Below are positions 30,419 to 38,493 of a stretch of DNA of 40,273 nucleotides, in pieces (position 1 is the stretch's first letter; each line of letters begins with the position of its first letter). The stretch is from NCBI GenBank assembly GCA_009781955.1, contig WQUT01000074.1, positions 1 to 40,273 of the forward strand, read 5' to 3'. The notes below the pieces were generated by a model. That model was not told the origin of the DNA. It did no database searches and saw nothing but the letters and a program-made list of their open reading frames with translations. This stretch comes from Pseudomonadota bacterium (GTDB lineage Bacteria; Pseudomonadota; Alphaproteobacteria; Rs-D84). The translations under genes were made by a program, and so were the position numbers.

Positions 30419-31108
30419 ATGACCAATCGTTTTCATATCAATCTTAACCGCATGGCGTTGTTTATAGTGCTGATTGTCACGGTGGTCGTCGCGTGGCGCG
30501 GGGATTTCCTGCGCCTTGCGCTCACCAACATCTGGCTGAACGGCGTTATTATCGGGACCACGATTTTCGGGGCCGGCCTCGCCTTTACCGACATGTTCCG
30601 GCTGGTTCCGGAATACGGCTGGCTGCGGCGGTTTTTCGGCGGCAAGGCCGGGCCGAACGACCTGCCCCCATTTCTGTTACGACCGGTCGCGATAATGATG
30701 ACGCGCGTGCAATTGCGCAAAATTCCGCCGATTTCGTCCCAGACGCTGACCAATTTTATGGACATGATTCAATCGCGGTTTGAAGACCAGCGCGAATCGG
30801 TGCGCTATATCACGAACACTTTGATTTTCATGGGGCTGCTGGGCACTTTCTGGGGGCTGATTCATACCGTCGGCGGATTCGCCACCCTGGTGGGCAGCCT
30901 GGATTTCACGGACGAGAATGTGATGGAGACTGTAAAAGCCGGACTGGCGACGCCTTTGGCGGGAATCGGCACGGCGTTTTCGGCGTCGTTGTTCGGATTG
31001 GCCGGGTCGCTGATCGTAGGGTTCCTGGGGCTGCAGGTGCAAATGGCCCAGAATGCGATTTTCAGGGAACTGGAAGAGAATTTGTCAGAGAGGACGGGAA
31101 TAGCGTGA
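30419..31108 (+). CDS. MotA/TolQ/ExbB-family proton channel protein, 229 aa
   Basis: An inner-membrane protein that probably uses proton flow to drive a partner. Membrane helices lie at about 10-27, 36-58, 136-158 and 178-205. The conserved family part is LIFMGLLGTFWGLIHTVGG...VKAGLATPLAGIGTAFSASLFGLAGSLIVGFL. It is followed by a MotB/OmpA-like gene, forming a two-gene stator-like unit. No flagellar genes are present, so a role in envelope or wall mechanics is more likely than motility; that is inference. Confidence 0.85.
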   Translation: MTNRFHINLNRMALFIVLIVTVVVAWRGDFLRLALTNIWLNGVIIGTTIFGAGLAFTDMFRLVPEYGWLRRFFGGKAGPNDLPPFLLRPVAIMMTRVQLRKIPPISSQTLTNFMDMIQSRFEDQRESVRYITNTLIFMGLLGTFWGLIHTVGGFATLVGSLDFTDENVMETVKAGLATPLAGIGTAFSASLFGLAGSLIVGFLGLQVQMAQNAIFRELEENLSERTGIA

Positions 31109-31172
31109 GCCGAAAACCGATAACCGCGAACCGATTTTTTTCGGTTTTCGGCTTTCGGCTTTCGGTTCACGG
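31109..31172. repeat. Heptamer arrays forming a hairpin between the stator-like genes
   Basis: Units CCGAAAA, CCGATAA and CCGCGAA face the complementary TCGGTTT, TCGGCTT and TCGGCTT. GCCGAAAACCG pairs perfectly with CGGTTTTCGGC. The downstream ribosome binding site (GGAGGGG) is just outside. Confidence 0.8.
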
Positions 31173-31186
31173 TAACGGAGGGGAAA

Positions 31187-32350
31187 ATGTTAAAATTTCG
31201 TGAACGCACAAACAGCTGGCCGGGATTCGTGGACTTGTTTTCCAACCTGGTCATCATCTTGATTTTTTTGCTGATTGTGTTCGTGTTCCTGTGGACCACG
31301 ACCACCGTGTTCAATAACAAGGCCAGCATCAAAAGGGTCGCGGAGCTTTCGCGCGCAAACGCCGACCAGGCCCAGACCATTTCCAGCATGTCCGCCGACA
31401 GCGAAGAGGCGAAGCGCCTGTTGGTCTTGGCGCGCGCGGAACTGGAAAGCATGGGCGCGGCGAAATCCGCGCTGGAATCCCAGGTGGCGGCATTGACCGA
31501 CCAGCAGAGGGTTCTTATAGAACAAACGGACTCGCTGCTGGCCGCAAATACCGCGGATTTTGAAAAGCAACTGCGGGAAAAAGACGCCGATTTGGACCAG
31601 TTGACCGCGACGTTCAAACAGCAGCTGGACGAACTGAACGCGAATCGCGACCAGATGCAGGCAATGGTGCAAAACCTGACCGACCAGCTGAACGCCGCGC
31701 AAACCGCGGCCCAGGACAAGGCCGCGCTGACCGAGGAACAGGCGGCGCATCAGGCGGATCTGGCCGCGCAAATCGCCCGGCTGAACGCGGCGCTGGCGGA
31801 TTCCGAACAAAAAATCCAGGACCAGAAAGTCCAGTATATGGAAATGTCAAACCGCCTGAACAAAGCGCTGGCCGACAAAATCGCGCAAATGAATGAATAT
31901 CAATCGGCGTTTTATCGGGCCGTCAAGACCGCCCTGGCCAACGTTCCCGGCATTGAAATTGACGGCGACCGGTTCATTATCGCGTCCGACATACTGTTCG
32001 CGTCCGGCGCATACAGCCTGTCGGCGGACGGCAAGAACCAGATGCGCCTGATCGCGCGCGTTATCAAGGATTTGGAAAACCAAATTCCGACCGACGTGAA
32101 ATGGATTATCCGCGTTGACGGCCACACGGACAAGCGGCCCGTAATTCCGGGCACGCCGGGGTTCAGCAATAATATGCAACTCTCGCTGTTGCGCGCGACG
32201 GCGGTCAAGAACGAATTGATTGCCAACGGGGTGTCGCCGCGACGCCTGATCCCCAGCGGGTTCGGCGACTTGTATCCCTTGGAACTGGGCACCTCGCCCG
32301 CGGAAATGCAAAAGAACCGCCGGATAGAACTGCGCCTGACCAATCCGTAA
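31187..32350 (+). CDS. MotB/OmpA-like peptidoglycan-binding stator partner, 387 aa
   Basis: One N-terminal membrane helix (about 17-42) with a short cytoplasmic start, then a long coiled coil (about 45-235, many Gln/Ala/Leu/Asp) and an OmpA-type peptidoglycan-binding domain (about 245-385: VDGHTDKRPV, LRATAVKNELIANGVSPRRLIPSGFGD, NRRIELRL). The anchoring domain on a long rod suggests reach across the periplasm. GGAGGGG precedes ATG 31187. It is co-transcribed with the channel gene upstream and ends at a terminator. Confidence 0.87.
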   Translation: MLKFRERTNSWPGFVDLFSNLVIILIFLLIVFVFLWTTTTVFNNKASIKRVAELSRANADQAQTISSMSADSEEAKRLLVLARAELESMGAAKSALESQVAALTDQQRVLIEQTDSLLAANTADFEKQLREKDADLDQLTATFKQQLDELNANRDQMQAMVQNLTDQLNAAQTAAQDKAALTEEQAAHQADLAAQIARLNAALADSEQKIQDQKVQYMEMSNRLNKALADKIAQMNEYQSAFYRAVKTALANVPGIEIDGDRFIIASDILFASGAYSLSADGKNQMRLIARVIKDLENQIPTDVKWIIRVDGHTDKRPVIPGTPGFSNNMQLSLLRATAVKNELIANGVSPRRLIPSGFGDLYPLELGTSPAEMQKNRRIELRLTNP

Positions 32351-32354
32351 AACT

Positions 32355-32376
32355 AAAGCCGCCATTGGCGGCTTTT
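32355..32376 (+). terminator. Rho-independent terminator
   Basis: AAAGCCGCC-ATT-GGCGGCTTTT, 5 nt after the MotB-like gene; the U run is short (TTTTA). Confidence 0.8.
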
Positions 32377-32402
32377 ATAATTCATTGGTGCCTTAAAAGC
32401 TG

Positions 32403-32430
32403 TTGACAAACCAAAATTGCCGTATATAAT
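32403..32430 (+). promoter_or_regulatory. Strong sigma70 promoter for the 32466 gene
   Basis: TTGACA (32403-32408), a 16-nt spacer and TATAAT (32425-32430). GTTGACAAAC matches the promoters at 4133 and 5788 in the -35 region (TTGACAAAC). Confidence 0.8.
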
Positions 32431-32465
32431 GATAGAGGCAATCAAAGCTTGTGAAAGGATTTATC

Positions 32466-33094
32466 ATGTCACTCAAAAACTTTTTTATAGGTTCAAACAA
32501 AGGCAACGGCAATACTGTTATACCTGATGCCATTATGGATACCGGCAGCGTGCCGATCGTAAAATTCGTTGTAAATTTTGATAATTAATAACGACAGGCT
32601 ATACAATTGAATCGCCCGAGACAGTAAACGGCAAACCGGGCTATGACGGTCAAGAATTAGCGTTATATGAAGAGTATATAACACAGTTTGTGAATAATAG
32701 AAGCTTTCTTTTTTATAATAATCAAGAACGGTTAAAAGAGCTTCATTTTAGAACCGCGCCAAATTTTAATGGTGAGACATTACTTTTTGATCGCGTGCCT
32801 ATAGGCAACGGCGAAGCAATGTATTCCTCGGCCACTGTGTCAGAAAAATTGGAGAATATATGCGGCGGCAATGTTTGGGTCAAGGCGGTTACATGCACGC
32901 AAACAGGCCAATTTTTCATATTTAAAAAGTATATACTGGCGACCGAGAGATACAAATATAATCGCGAGCAAGCTGCTAAATTCTGCCTGACACGCGCGAT
33001 AAATCAGTTAAATTTACATGAGACCAGTTTTTGGGAAATATCGCGCAAGCTGCGCGTGCCTTACGACGGGCGCGGACAAGAGAGACAATCTTAG
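32466..33094 (+). pseudogene. Orphan gene of unknown function, split by a frameshift
   Basis: ATG 32466 with AAAGGA before it reads MSLKNFFIGSNKGNGNTVIP...KFVVNFDN and stops at 32588 after 40 residues. From 32585 another frame is open without a start codon, LITTGYTIESPETVNGKPGYDG..., and continues to 33094. One missing T in AATTAATAACG would join them into a protein of about 208 residues. I do not recognise the family; the second part is aromatic-rich with three cysteines. Either a recent frameshift or an assembly error. The last residues (KLRVPYDGRGQERQS) are read from a GC-rich repeat. Confidence 0.7.
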
Positions 33095-33153
33095 AAATCA
33101 CGCGAACGCGCGTTTTCTCCAGCCTCTCTTTTCAAATGGCGATTTTTACCCTT

Positions 33154-33513
33154 TCAGAAATACGTCGGATCTTTCAATCTTTCGCCGGCAACCAAATGCA
33201 AATGGAAATGGGGCACCGATTGCTTTACAAACGGCGCGTCGCCCGCGCTGGCCCAAGTATTGAAATCGTCGCGAATGCCCAGCGCATCCGCCGTTTCTTT
33301 CACCACCGTCCAGAATCCGGCCTGTTCCGCCGCGGATGCGCGCGCCAGAAATTCATAGAAATTCACATATTCGCCGCGCGGAATGACCAGCGCATGTTGG
33401 CTGGCGCAGGGGGAAATATCGTGGAACGATACCCCGTATTCGTTCTCGCAAATCTTTTTGCACGGGATTTCCCCGCGCAGGATTTTCGCAAAAACATTGG
33501 ATTTGTCATACAT
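33154..33513 (-). CDS. HIT-family nucleotide hydrolase or transferase
   Basis: A small enzyme acting on nucleotide-phosphate bonds (Hint branch likely). The signature HFHLHLV (histidine triad) is near residue 101, with NVFAKILRGEIPCKKICENEYGVSFHDISP at the start and HALVIPRGEYVN before the helix. 119 residues is normal. ATG 33513 with AAGGGGG before it is the start; a longer reading from 33537 is rejected. It is divergent from groES. Confidence 0.92.
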   Translation of the reverse strand: MYDKSNVFAKILRGEIPCKKICENEYGVSFHDISPCASQHALVIPRGEYVNFYEFLARASAAEQAGFWTVVKETADALGIRDDFNTWASAGDAPFVKQSVPHFHLHLVAGERLKDPTYF

Positions 33514-33530
33514 TTTTTCGCCCCCTTGAA

Positions 33531-33558
33531 TTTTCAATTTATTCTATTATATTATAAT
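33531..33558 (+). promoter_or_regulatory. Candidate promoter of groES-groEL
   Basis: TATAAT at 33553-33558 with a TTTTCA box at 33531-33536 (16-nt spacer). No CIRCE inverted repeat is seen, so HrcA control is not supported. Confidence 0.4.
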
Positions 33559-33580
33559 CCGCATGAAAAGGAGAATCAAT

Positions 33581-33865
33581 ATGTTAAAACCTTTACACAA
33601 TTACGTGCTGCTGGAACGGCTGGACGAATCCGAAAAGACCGCCGGCGGAATAATCATCCCGGATAATGCCAAAGAAAAACCCGCGCGCGGGCGCGTTGTC
33701 GCCGTGGGCCCGGGCGCTTATGACGGCGATGAACTGACCCCCATGACTGTCAAGAAAAACGATACCGTCATGTTTGCAAAATGGGCCGCAAGCGCGAATG
33801 AAATAAAGCTGGATGGGAAAGACTATATCCTCATCAAGGAAACAGATATTTTGGGAATATTATAA
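33581..33865 (+). CDS. groES: Co-chaperonin GroES
   Basis: The heptameric lid of GroEL. LKPLHNYVLLERLDESEKTAGGIIIPDNAKEKPARGRVVAVGPG is canonical, with the mobile loop TAGGIIIPDN; 94 residues. ATG 33581 follows AAGGAGAATCAAT. A longer reading from 33563 is rejected because this is the family start. Confidence 0.97.
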   Translation: MLKPLHNYVLLERLDESEKTAGGIIIPDNAKEKPARGRVVAVGPGAYDGDELTPMTVKKNDTVMFAKWAASANEIKLDGKDYILIKETDILGIL

Positions 33866-33867
33866 TC

Positions 33868-33945
33868 GTGCCGGTGGCTCGTGCTCGTGATTCGTATCGC
33901 GGGCATAACAAGAGCCACGAGCACGAATCACGAACACAAAAGGAA
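33868..33945. repeat. Degenerate heptamer arrays as a hairpin between groES and groEL
   Basis: GTGGCTCGTGCTCGTGATTC faces GAGCCACGAGCACGAATCAC across a short loop; both are made of TCGTG-type 6-7 nt units. It may adjust the ratio of the two chaperonin messages. Confidence 0.7.
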
Positions 33946-33950
33946 AACAA

Positions 33951-35603
33951 ATGGCAAAAGAAATTCTATTTTCAACCGAGGCCCTGAAACGCGGCGTGGA
34001 TAAATTGGCCGACGCGGTCAAAATCACCCTGGGGCCCAAGGGACGAACCGTTGTAATAGAGAAATCCTATGGCGCGCCGATCGCGACCAAGGACGGCGTA
34101 ACGGTGGCCAAGGCCGTGTCATTGAAAGATCCGGGCGAAAACATCGGCGCGCAAATGCTGAAAGAGGCCGCGGTCAAGGCCGGCGATATCGCCGGCGACG
34201 GCACGACCACCGCGACGGTTCTGGCCCAGAAAATGTTCGCGGAAGGATACAAGATGACGGCGGCCGGATCCAACCCCATGGACATACGCCGCGGGATTGA
34301 AATCGCCGTCGCCGCGGTTGTCGCCGACATAGAAAAACACGCGCGGCCGGTGAAGGATAATTCCGAAATAGCCCAGGTCGCGACCATTTCCGCCAACGGC
34401 GATTCGGACATCGGCCAGAAAATCGCGGGCGCCATGGAGCGCGTCGGCAAGGAAGGCGTGATAACGGTAGAGGAAGCCAAAGGACTGGATACGGAAATAG
34501 AGGTCGTGGAAGGCATGCAGTTTAACCACGGATTTATGTCGCCCTACTTCGTCACCAATGCCGAAAAAATGCTGTGCGAGCTGGAAGGCGCGCAAATCCT
34601 GGTGTCCGAAAAGAAAATCACGGGACTGCAAGCGTTGCTGCCTATCCTGGAGCCAATCGCGCAATCCGGCAAGCCTTTGCTGGTTATCGCGGACGATGTG
34701 GAATCCGAGGCGCTTGCGACGCTTGTCCTGAACCGTTTGCGCGGCGGACTGAAAGTATGCGCCGTAAAGGCCCCCGGATTCGGCGACCGGCGCAAGGAAA
34801 TGCTGAAAGACATCGCTATCTTAACCGGCGCGACCGTGATTTCCGACGATATGGGAATGACGTTTGAAAACCTGACGCCCGCGGTTTTGGGCGCGGCGAA
34901 AAAGGTTGTTGTCGGCAAAGACACCACGCTCATCGTTGACGGCGCGGGAAAATCCGCGGCGATAAAGTCGCGTGCGGACGAAATCCGCAAAACCTTGGAA
35001 ACAACCACGTCCGATTATGATCGCGAGAAACTGTCGGAACGCCTGGCGCGTTTGGTCGGCGGCGTCGCGGTTATCAAGGTCGGCGGCATGACCGAAGTGG
35101 AAGTGAAAGAAAAGAAAGACCGCGTTGACGACGCGCTGTCGGCCACGCGCGCCGCGGTTGCCGAGGGCATCGTTCCCGGCGGCGGCGTCGCACTGCTGCG
35201 CGCGCGACGGAATGCATTTACGGGGAAACTGACGGCGGACTTGAATGCCGACCAGCTGGTCGGATTGAATATCGTGTCGGCCGCGCTTTCCGCGCCGATT
35301 GAACAGATTGCGGCCAACGCCGGCATAAACGGCGAGGTCGTGGCGGACAAAGTTCAAAATACAATCGCCATAGATCTGAACAAAGGGGCCAAAGATGCCG
35401 GATACGGGTATGGCTATAACGCCCAGACCGGCAAATACGGCGATTTGCTGGAAATGGGAATCATTGATCCGGCCAAGGTTGTAAAGACCGCGCTCTTGGC
35501 CGCGGCGTCAACGGCCGGAATCATGCTGACCACCGGCGCGGTGATGCATGAAATTCCCGAAGAAAAGCCCGCCGCGCCCGCTGGAATGCCCGGTATGATG
35601 TAA
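33951..35603 (+). CDS. groEL: Chaperonin GroEL
   Basis: A double-ring ATP-driven folding machine. KITLGPKGRTVVIEKSYGAP, GDGTTTATVLAQ (ATP site), PGFGDRRKEMLKDIAILTGA and EGIVPGGGVALLRAR are conserved, as is the C-terminal GMPGMM. 550 residues is normal. AAAAGGAAAACAA precedes ATG 33951. One copy is seen, downstream of groES as usual. Confidence 0.98.
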   Translation: MAKEILFSTEALKRGVDKLADAVKITLGPKGRTVVIEKSYGAPIATKDGVTVAKAVSLKDPGENIGAQMLKEAAVKAGDIAGDGTTTATVLAQKMFAEGYKMTAAGSNPMDIRRGIEIAVAAVVADIEKHARPVKDNSEIAQVATISANGDSDIGQKIAGAMERVGKEGVITVEEAKGLDTEIEVVEGMQFNHGFMSPYFVTNAEKMLCELEGAQILVSEKKITGLQALLPILEPIAQSGKPLLVIADDVESEALATLVLNRLRGGLKVCAVKAPGFGDRRKEMLKDIAILTGATVISDDMGMTFENLTPAVLGAAKKVVVGKDTTLIVDGAGKSAAIKSRADEIRKTLETTTSDYDREKLSERLARLVGGVAVIKVGGMTEVEVKEKKDRVDDALSATRAAVAEGIVPGGGVALLRARRNAFTGKLTADLNADQLVGLNIVSAALSAPIEQIAANAGINGEVVADKVQNTIAIDLNKGAKDAGYGYGYNAQTGKYGDLLEMGIIDPAKVVKTALLAAASTAGIMLTTGAVMHEIPEEKPAAPAGMPGMM

Positions 35604-35666
35604 TGCGGAACTTGTCCCCCGAAGCCTTGGCGAAGGGGGATGGGCGGAATGATGTAGGATGAGTTC

Positions 35667-35735
35667 TGGTGGGGCGACTTTGTCCCAAAGTCGCCTTTTT
35701 ATATAGGCAGGTTTGAGGACAAACCTGCCCCACCA
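35667..35735. repeat. REP-like repeat, left copy
   Basis: TGGTGGGG, then hairpin GGCGACTTT-GTCCC-AAAGTCGCC, a TTTTTATATA spacer, hairpin GGCAGGTTTG-AGGA-CAAACCTGCC, and closing CCCCACC. The same 68 nt occur at 36254-36321 in the same orientation. Confidence 0.9.
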
Positions 35736-35765
35736 TATCCAGCCTTTTGTAACTACCACAGTAAA

Positions 35766-36245
35766 ATGCAAACCAATAATCCTATTTTCACTCCAAGAAA
35801 AAAGTTAAGCCATGAAGTTCCCGATTGGATTAAAGACAATCCCACATTCTTCATAACTATCAATACATTACCTCGTGGTAAAAATAATCTGATCCATTCT
35901 AATATTATAGAGGCCATAAAAAACAGTTGGAAATTATATCAATCAAAAGACATGGTATATATTGAGCACTTGTTGCTCATGCCCGATCATTTGCATATAT
36001 TAATAACATTCAACAATGTTCCCATGATTAAAACCGTAAGGCAATGGAAACGATTTATAACCAGGAAGACAAAACTAGAATGGCAACCGGATTTTTTTGA
36101 TCATAGAATTAGGCATGATGAGTCATTGTCGGAAAAAGTAAGTTATATATTTAACAATCCTGTCAGAAAAGGATTTGTTAAAAATCCAACTGACTGGAAA
36201 TACCAGTGGATTAGAGGGATGCAGGAATTGAGTGAGTTTATATAA
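35766..36245 (+). CDS. REP-associated tyrosine transposase (RAYT, Y1 family)
   Basis: A single-strand DNA transposase of the IS200/IS605-like HUH class. The metal-binding motif is PDHLHIL (about 73-79) and the catalytic Tyr is probably that of VSYIFNNPVRKGF (about 122-134). 159 residues is normal for RAYTs. The gene lies between two identical 68-bp palindromic repeats, as RAYTs usually sit next to REPs. It begins about 30 nt after the left copy, with no strong ribosome binding site. Confidence 0.92.
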   Translation: MQTNNPIFTPRKKLSHEVPDWIKDNPTFFITINTLPRGKNNLIHSNIIEAIKNSWKLYQSKDMVYIEHLLLMPDHLHILITFNNVPMIKTVRQWKRFITRKTKLEWQPDFFDHRIRHDESLSEKVSYIFNNPVRKGFVKNPTDWKYQWIRGMQELSEFI

Positions 36246-36253
36246 TTGGTGTG

Positions 36254-36321
36254 TGGTGGGGCGACTTTGTCCCAAAGTCGCCTTTTTATATAGGCAGGTT
36301 TGAGGACAAACCTGCCCCACC
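36254..36321. repeat. REP-like repeat, right copy
   Basis: Identical over 68 nt to the left copy at 35667 and in direct orientation. Each copy folds as two hairpins inside an outer GGTGGGG/CCCCACC stem. Confidence 0.9.
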
Positions 36322-36371
36322 GCCCCGCTTTTTTTTATTGCAAAGCATTTTTATTACTTTATATATGAAGC

Positions 36372-36863
36372 ATGAAATTCAGACCGACTGTTTTATTGGC
36401 GGCAACGCTGTTTATGACCGCGCCCTATTCCGTCGCCCAAACCGACGCGGCGGCGCAAGACACGATTTGGACATACGGATATCCGTTGCTGCAAAAGCCA
36501 CTGATTGTAATAAACCAAGACGGCGCGCTGATCTGGTTTCAAGGCGGCGGCATACATTACACGCATTATGAATCCGATAACGGCGAACGCGGATTTTCAG
36601 AAAGCACCTACCTGAGCCTAAACGATACATTGTGGAAACCGGATTGGGAAAGGATACGCGCCGCATTCGGATGGACCCTGCGCGATGCCCAGGAAGCCAT
36701 CATTCGGACAATTGCCTACAATACTTTGGCGGAAAAGAAAAATAGCTCGCGGTCGGCCATGGCGCCCAAGGAAAACAAATTCATGGCCGAATATGAAAAC
36801 TGGCTGAAAACCAACAATCTGTTCCTGAACGCCGCCGGCCGGCTTTATAAAAAGCGGCGGTAA
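36372..36863 (+). CDS. Exported protein of unknown function, 163 aa
   Basis: I do not recognise this protein. The signal peptide (MKFRPTVLLAATLFMTAPYSVAQ) is followed by a small soluble domain rich in Trp and Tyr (TIWTYGYPLLQKPLIVINQDGALIWFQGGGIHY) and a charged helical tail ending KKRR. ATG 36372 has only a weak ribosome binding site (GAAGC). It lies between the RAYT and tRNA-Glu. Confidence 0.65.
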   Translation: MKFRPTVLLAATLFMTAPYSVAQTDAAAQDTIWTYGYPLLQKPLIVINQDGALIWFQGGGIHYTHYESDNGERGFSESTYLSLNDTLWKPDWERIRAAFGWTLRDAQEAIIRTIAYNTLAEKKNSSRSAMAPKENKFMAEYENWLKTNNLFLNAAGRLYKKRR

Positions 36864-36867
36864 ATTT

Positions 36868-36942
36868 TGGCAGTCCCAACGGGAATTGAACCCGTGTTTT
36901 CAGAATGAGAATCTGACGTCCTAACCGCTAGACGATGGGACC
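36868..36942 (-). tRNA. tRNA-Glu (anticodon CTC)
   Basis: On the minus strand GGTCCCATCGTCTAGCGG is the usual Glu start; the anticodon loop TTCTCAT gives CTC; the T arm is ACGGGTTCAATTCCCGT; CCA is encoded. The first acceptor pair is G-U. Confidence 0.93.
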
Positions 36943-36981
36943 AAGAAAAAAAACCAAACTATCCCGTTGCAACATTGCTGT

Positions 36982-37049
36982 TGTCATTCCGGCGACCCGG
37001 GCCCCGCCGCAATCTTTTTTTGATTGCGGTGGGCGGGGATGGCCGGAAC
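36982..37049. repeat. Palindromic element with TCATTCCGGC end
   Basis: TTGTCATTCCGGC...GCCGGAACG at the ends and CCCCGCCGCAATC-TTTTTTT-GATTGCGGTGGGCGGGG inside. The left end resembles the element at 30139. The stretch 37050-37150 shows no feature. Confidence 0.75.
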
Positions 37050-37150
37050 GATGGGACCAAATGTGCGCCCAATTATATCCGGCAAATTGCAAAAATCAAC
37101 CTAAATAATGGCTATGGCCATTCCGCATCCAGAAAATCTCCGGATTTGTT

Positions 37151-37591
37151 TTATGCCGATACCGCGCCCTTGTCCACAGAGAATTCATGGTAAAATTTAT
37201 ACGTTTCCGGAATGAATTCCAGGACTGAAAAATCCCCGCCGTCGCGGCCGGCCGGATAATACATCTTCCACGAATCGTCCCACAGGGCGTTTTTGGTCGC
37301 GGATTCCGTGACTTCGCGCACTTTGCCGGTCAGCAGCATGCCATCGTAACCGGCGGTATACGCATACAGCGACGCCGCGGAATGCGCGCGAATCTGCGCG
37401 ATTTTATCGGAATGGGTATTCGTTATCATCAAAATCCGGTTGTCTTTCTTAAAAAATCCAACCAGATGCGGCGCGATTTCCGGGTGCCGGATATTGATTA
37501 ACGCGCGCATCACCGGGACACCGTCCGCCAGCGTCGCCAGCGTGTAAATCTGTTGCGCATCCAAAAAGTTCAGTATTTCAGCTATGTTCAT
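37151..37591 (-). CDS. Pyridoxamine 5'-phosphate oxidase-like (PNPOx) family protein
   Basis: A split-barrel flavin-binding family, like general stress protein 26; the substrate is unknown. YTLATLADGVPVMRALIN (about 16-33), ILMITNTHSDKIAQIRAHSAASLYAY and GMLLTGKVREV match the family. 146 residues is typical. AAAGGATGG precedes ATG 37591. It is a single-gene unit. Confidence 0.85.
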   Translation of the reverse strand: MNIAEILNFLDAQQIYTLATLADGVPVMRALINIRHPEIAPHLVGFFKKDNRILMITNTHSDKIAQIRAHSAASLYAYTAGYDGMLLTGKVREVTESATKNALWDDSWKMYYPAGRDGGDFSVLEFIPETYKFYHEFSVDKGAVSA

Positions 37592-37713
37592 TTTCCATCC
37601 TTTGGGTTTGGTCCTAGCTTATCATTCCATTTGCAAAAATCAAGACGGCCGGGTAAAATAAAGCGAATCAAAGGCAAAACAATTAAACGCGATGTAACAT
37701 CAGGAAATAAAAG

Positions 37714-38376
37714 ATGAAAAAATTTCTGGTTTTATTTTTTCTGGTATTCTCTCTGCCCGCGCTGGCCTTTTCGCCGCCACCCGAAGGCGCACCGGCCAAT
37801 GATTTGTGGGGCATTTCCAAATACGCCGGATTTGATTTCGGAATCGGGTTGGCAAAATCTGACAAAGGATTCGCGAACACGGATAAAAGAATGAACGCGG
37901 TCGGCGGACGAATCGGCGCGTCTTATGGTTATAAATTCCCGTTCGTGCGGATCGGCGCAGAGGCCGGCGGCGCGGGGGCAAGCCAGGAATTTCAAACAGA
38001 TCTTTCCCGCCCGAATAATGATAAGTTCAGCTTCAAAGCGTTTTACTTGATGCCGCATATTTTTCTGGAAATGGACTGGCCCGGATACGTCGTGCCCTAT
38101 GTCGGATATGCAATCGGCATTGGTGCCCTCAGCACAAAGAATGAACATTATGTTATGACATCCGTGTGGCCCCCGGTAACGGAACAGATACGCGACAGTA
38201 AAATTGGCATAGGCAAAACCAGCGCGATTATGCTGGGCGCGCGGTTTTCATTAACCAGCTGGATGTATTGGAATGTATTCTGGCGGGAACAAAATTACGG
38301 CCGCATAAGGATTTCCAAGGACAACAGCAATCTGATCAGCCGCGAAATCGCGGCGGGGTTGGTGTTAAAGTTTTAA
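37714..38376 (+). CDS. Small outer-membrane beta-barrel protein, 220 aa
   Basis: The signal peptide (MKKFLVLFFLVFSLPALA) is followed by amphipathic strands (YAGFDFGIGLAKSD, VGGRIGASYGYKFPFVRIGAEAGG, VVPYVGYAIGIGAL, SAIMLGARFSLTSWMYWNVFWREQNYG), ending GLVLKF with the barrel-type final Phe. Likely an eight-stranded Opa/OmpX-like barrel. AGGAAATAAAAG precedes ATG 37714. A terminator follows. Confidence 0.82.
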   Translation: MKKFLVLFFLVFSLPALAFSPPPEGAPANDLWGISKYAGFDFGIGLAKSDKGFANTDKRMNAVGGRIGASYGYKFPFVRIGAEAGGAGASQEFQTDLSRPNNDKFSFKAFYLMPHIFLEMDWPGYVVPYVGYAIGIGALSTKNEHYVMTSVWPPVTEQIRDSKIGIGKTSAIMLGARFSLTSWMYWNVFWREQNYGRIRISKDNSNLISREIAAGLVLKF

Positions 38377-38445
38377 TTTTGGCGCATGCTATCGGCATTC
38401 GCATTCCTAAATAACCGCTTTTATTTCTTGCCGCCCGGATAAAAT

Positions 38446-38473
38446 CAACCCGCCCATTTGGGCGGGTTGTTTA
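38446..38473. terminator. Bidirectional rho-independent terminator
   Basis: CAACCCGCCC-ATTT-GGGCGGGTTG with A/T runs on both sides, between convergent genes for the small barrel and the OmpA lipoprotein. Confidence 0.85.
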
Positions 38474-38493
38474 TGCAACGGGCAAATCCAAAA

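Noticed and set aside
30419..32350. Zorya-type defence system (ZorA/ZorB-like pair)
   Set aside because: The channel lacks the long ZorA tail, the coiled coil is on the MotB-like partner instead, and no ZorC, ZorD or ZorE gene follows; the next gene is a small orphan.
33531..33580. CIRCE element before groES
   Set aside because: No TTAGCACTC...GAGTGCTAA inverted repeat is present.
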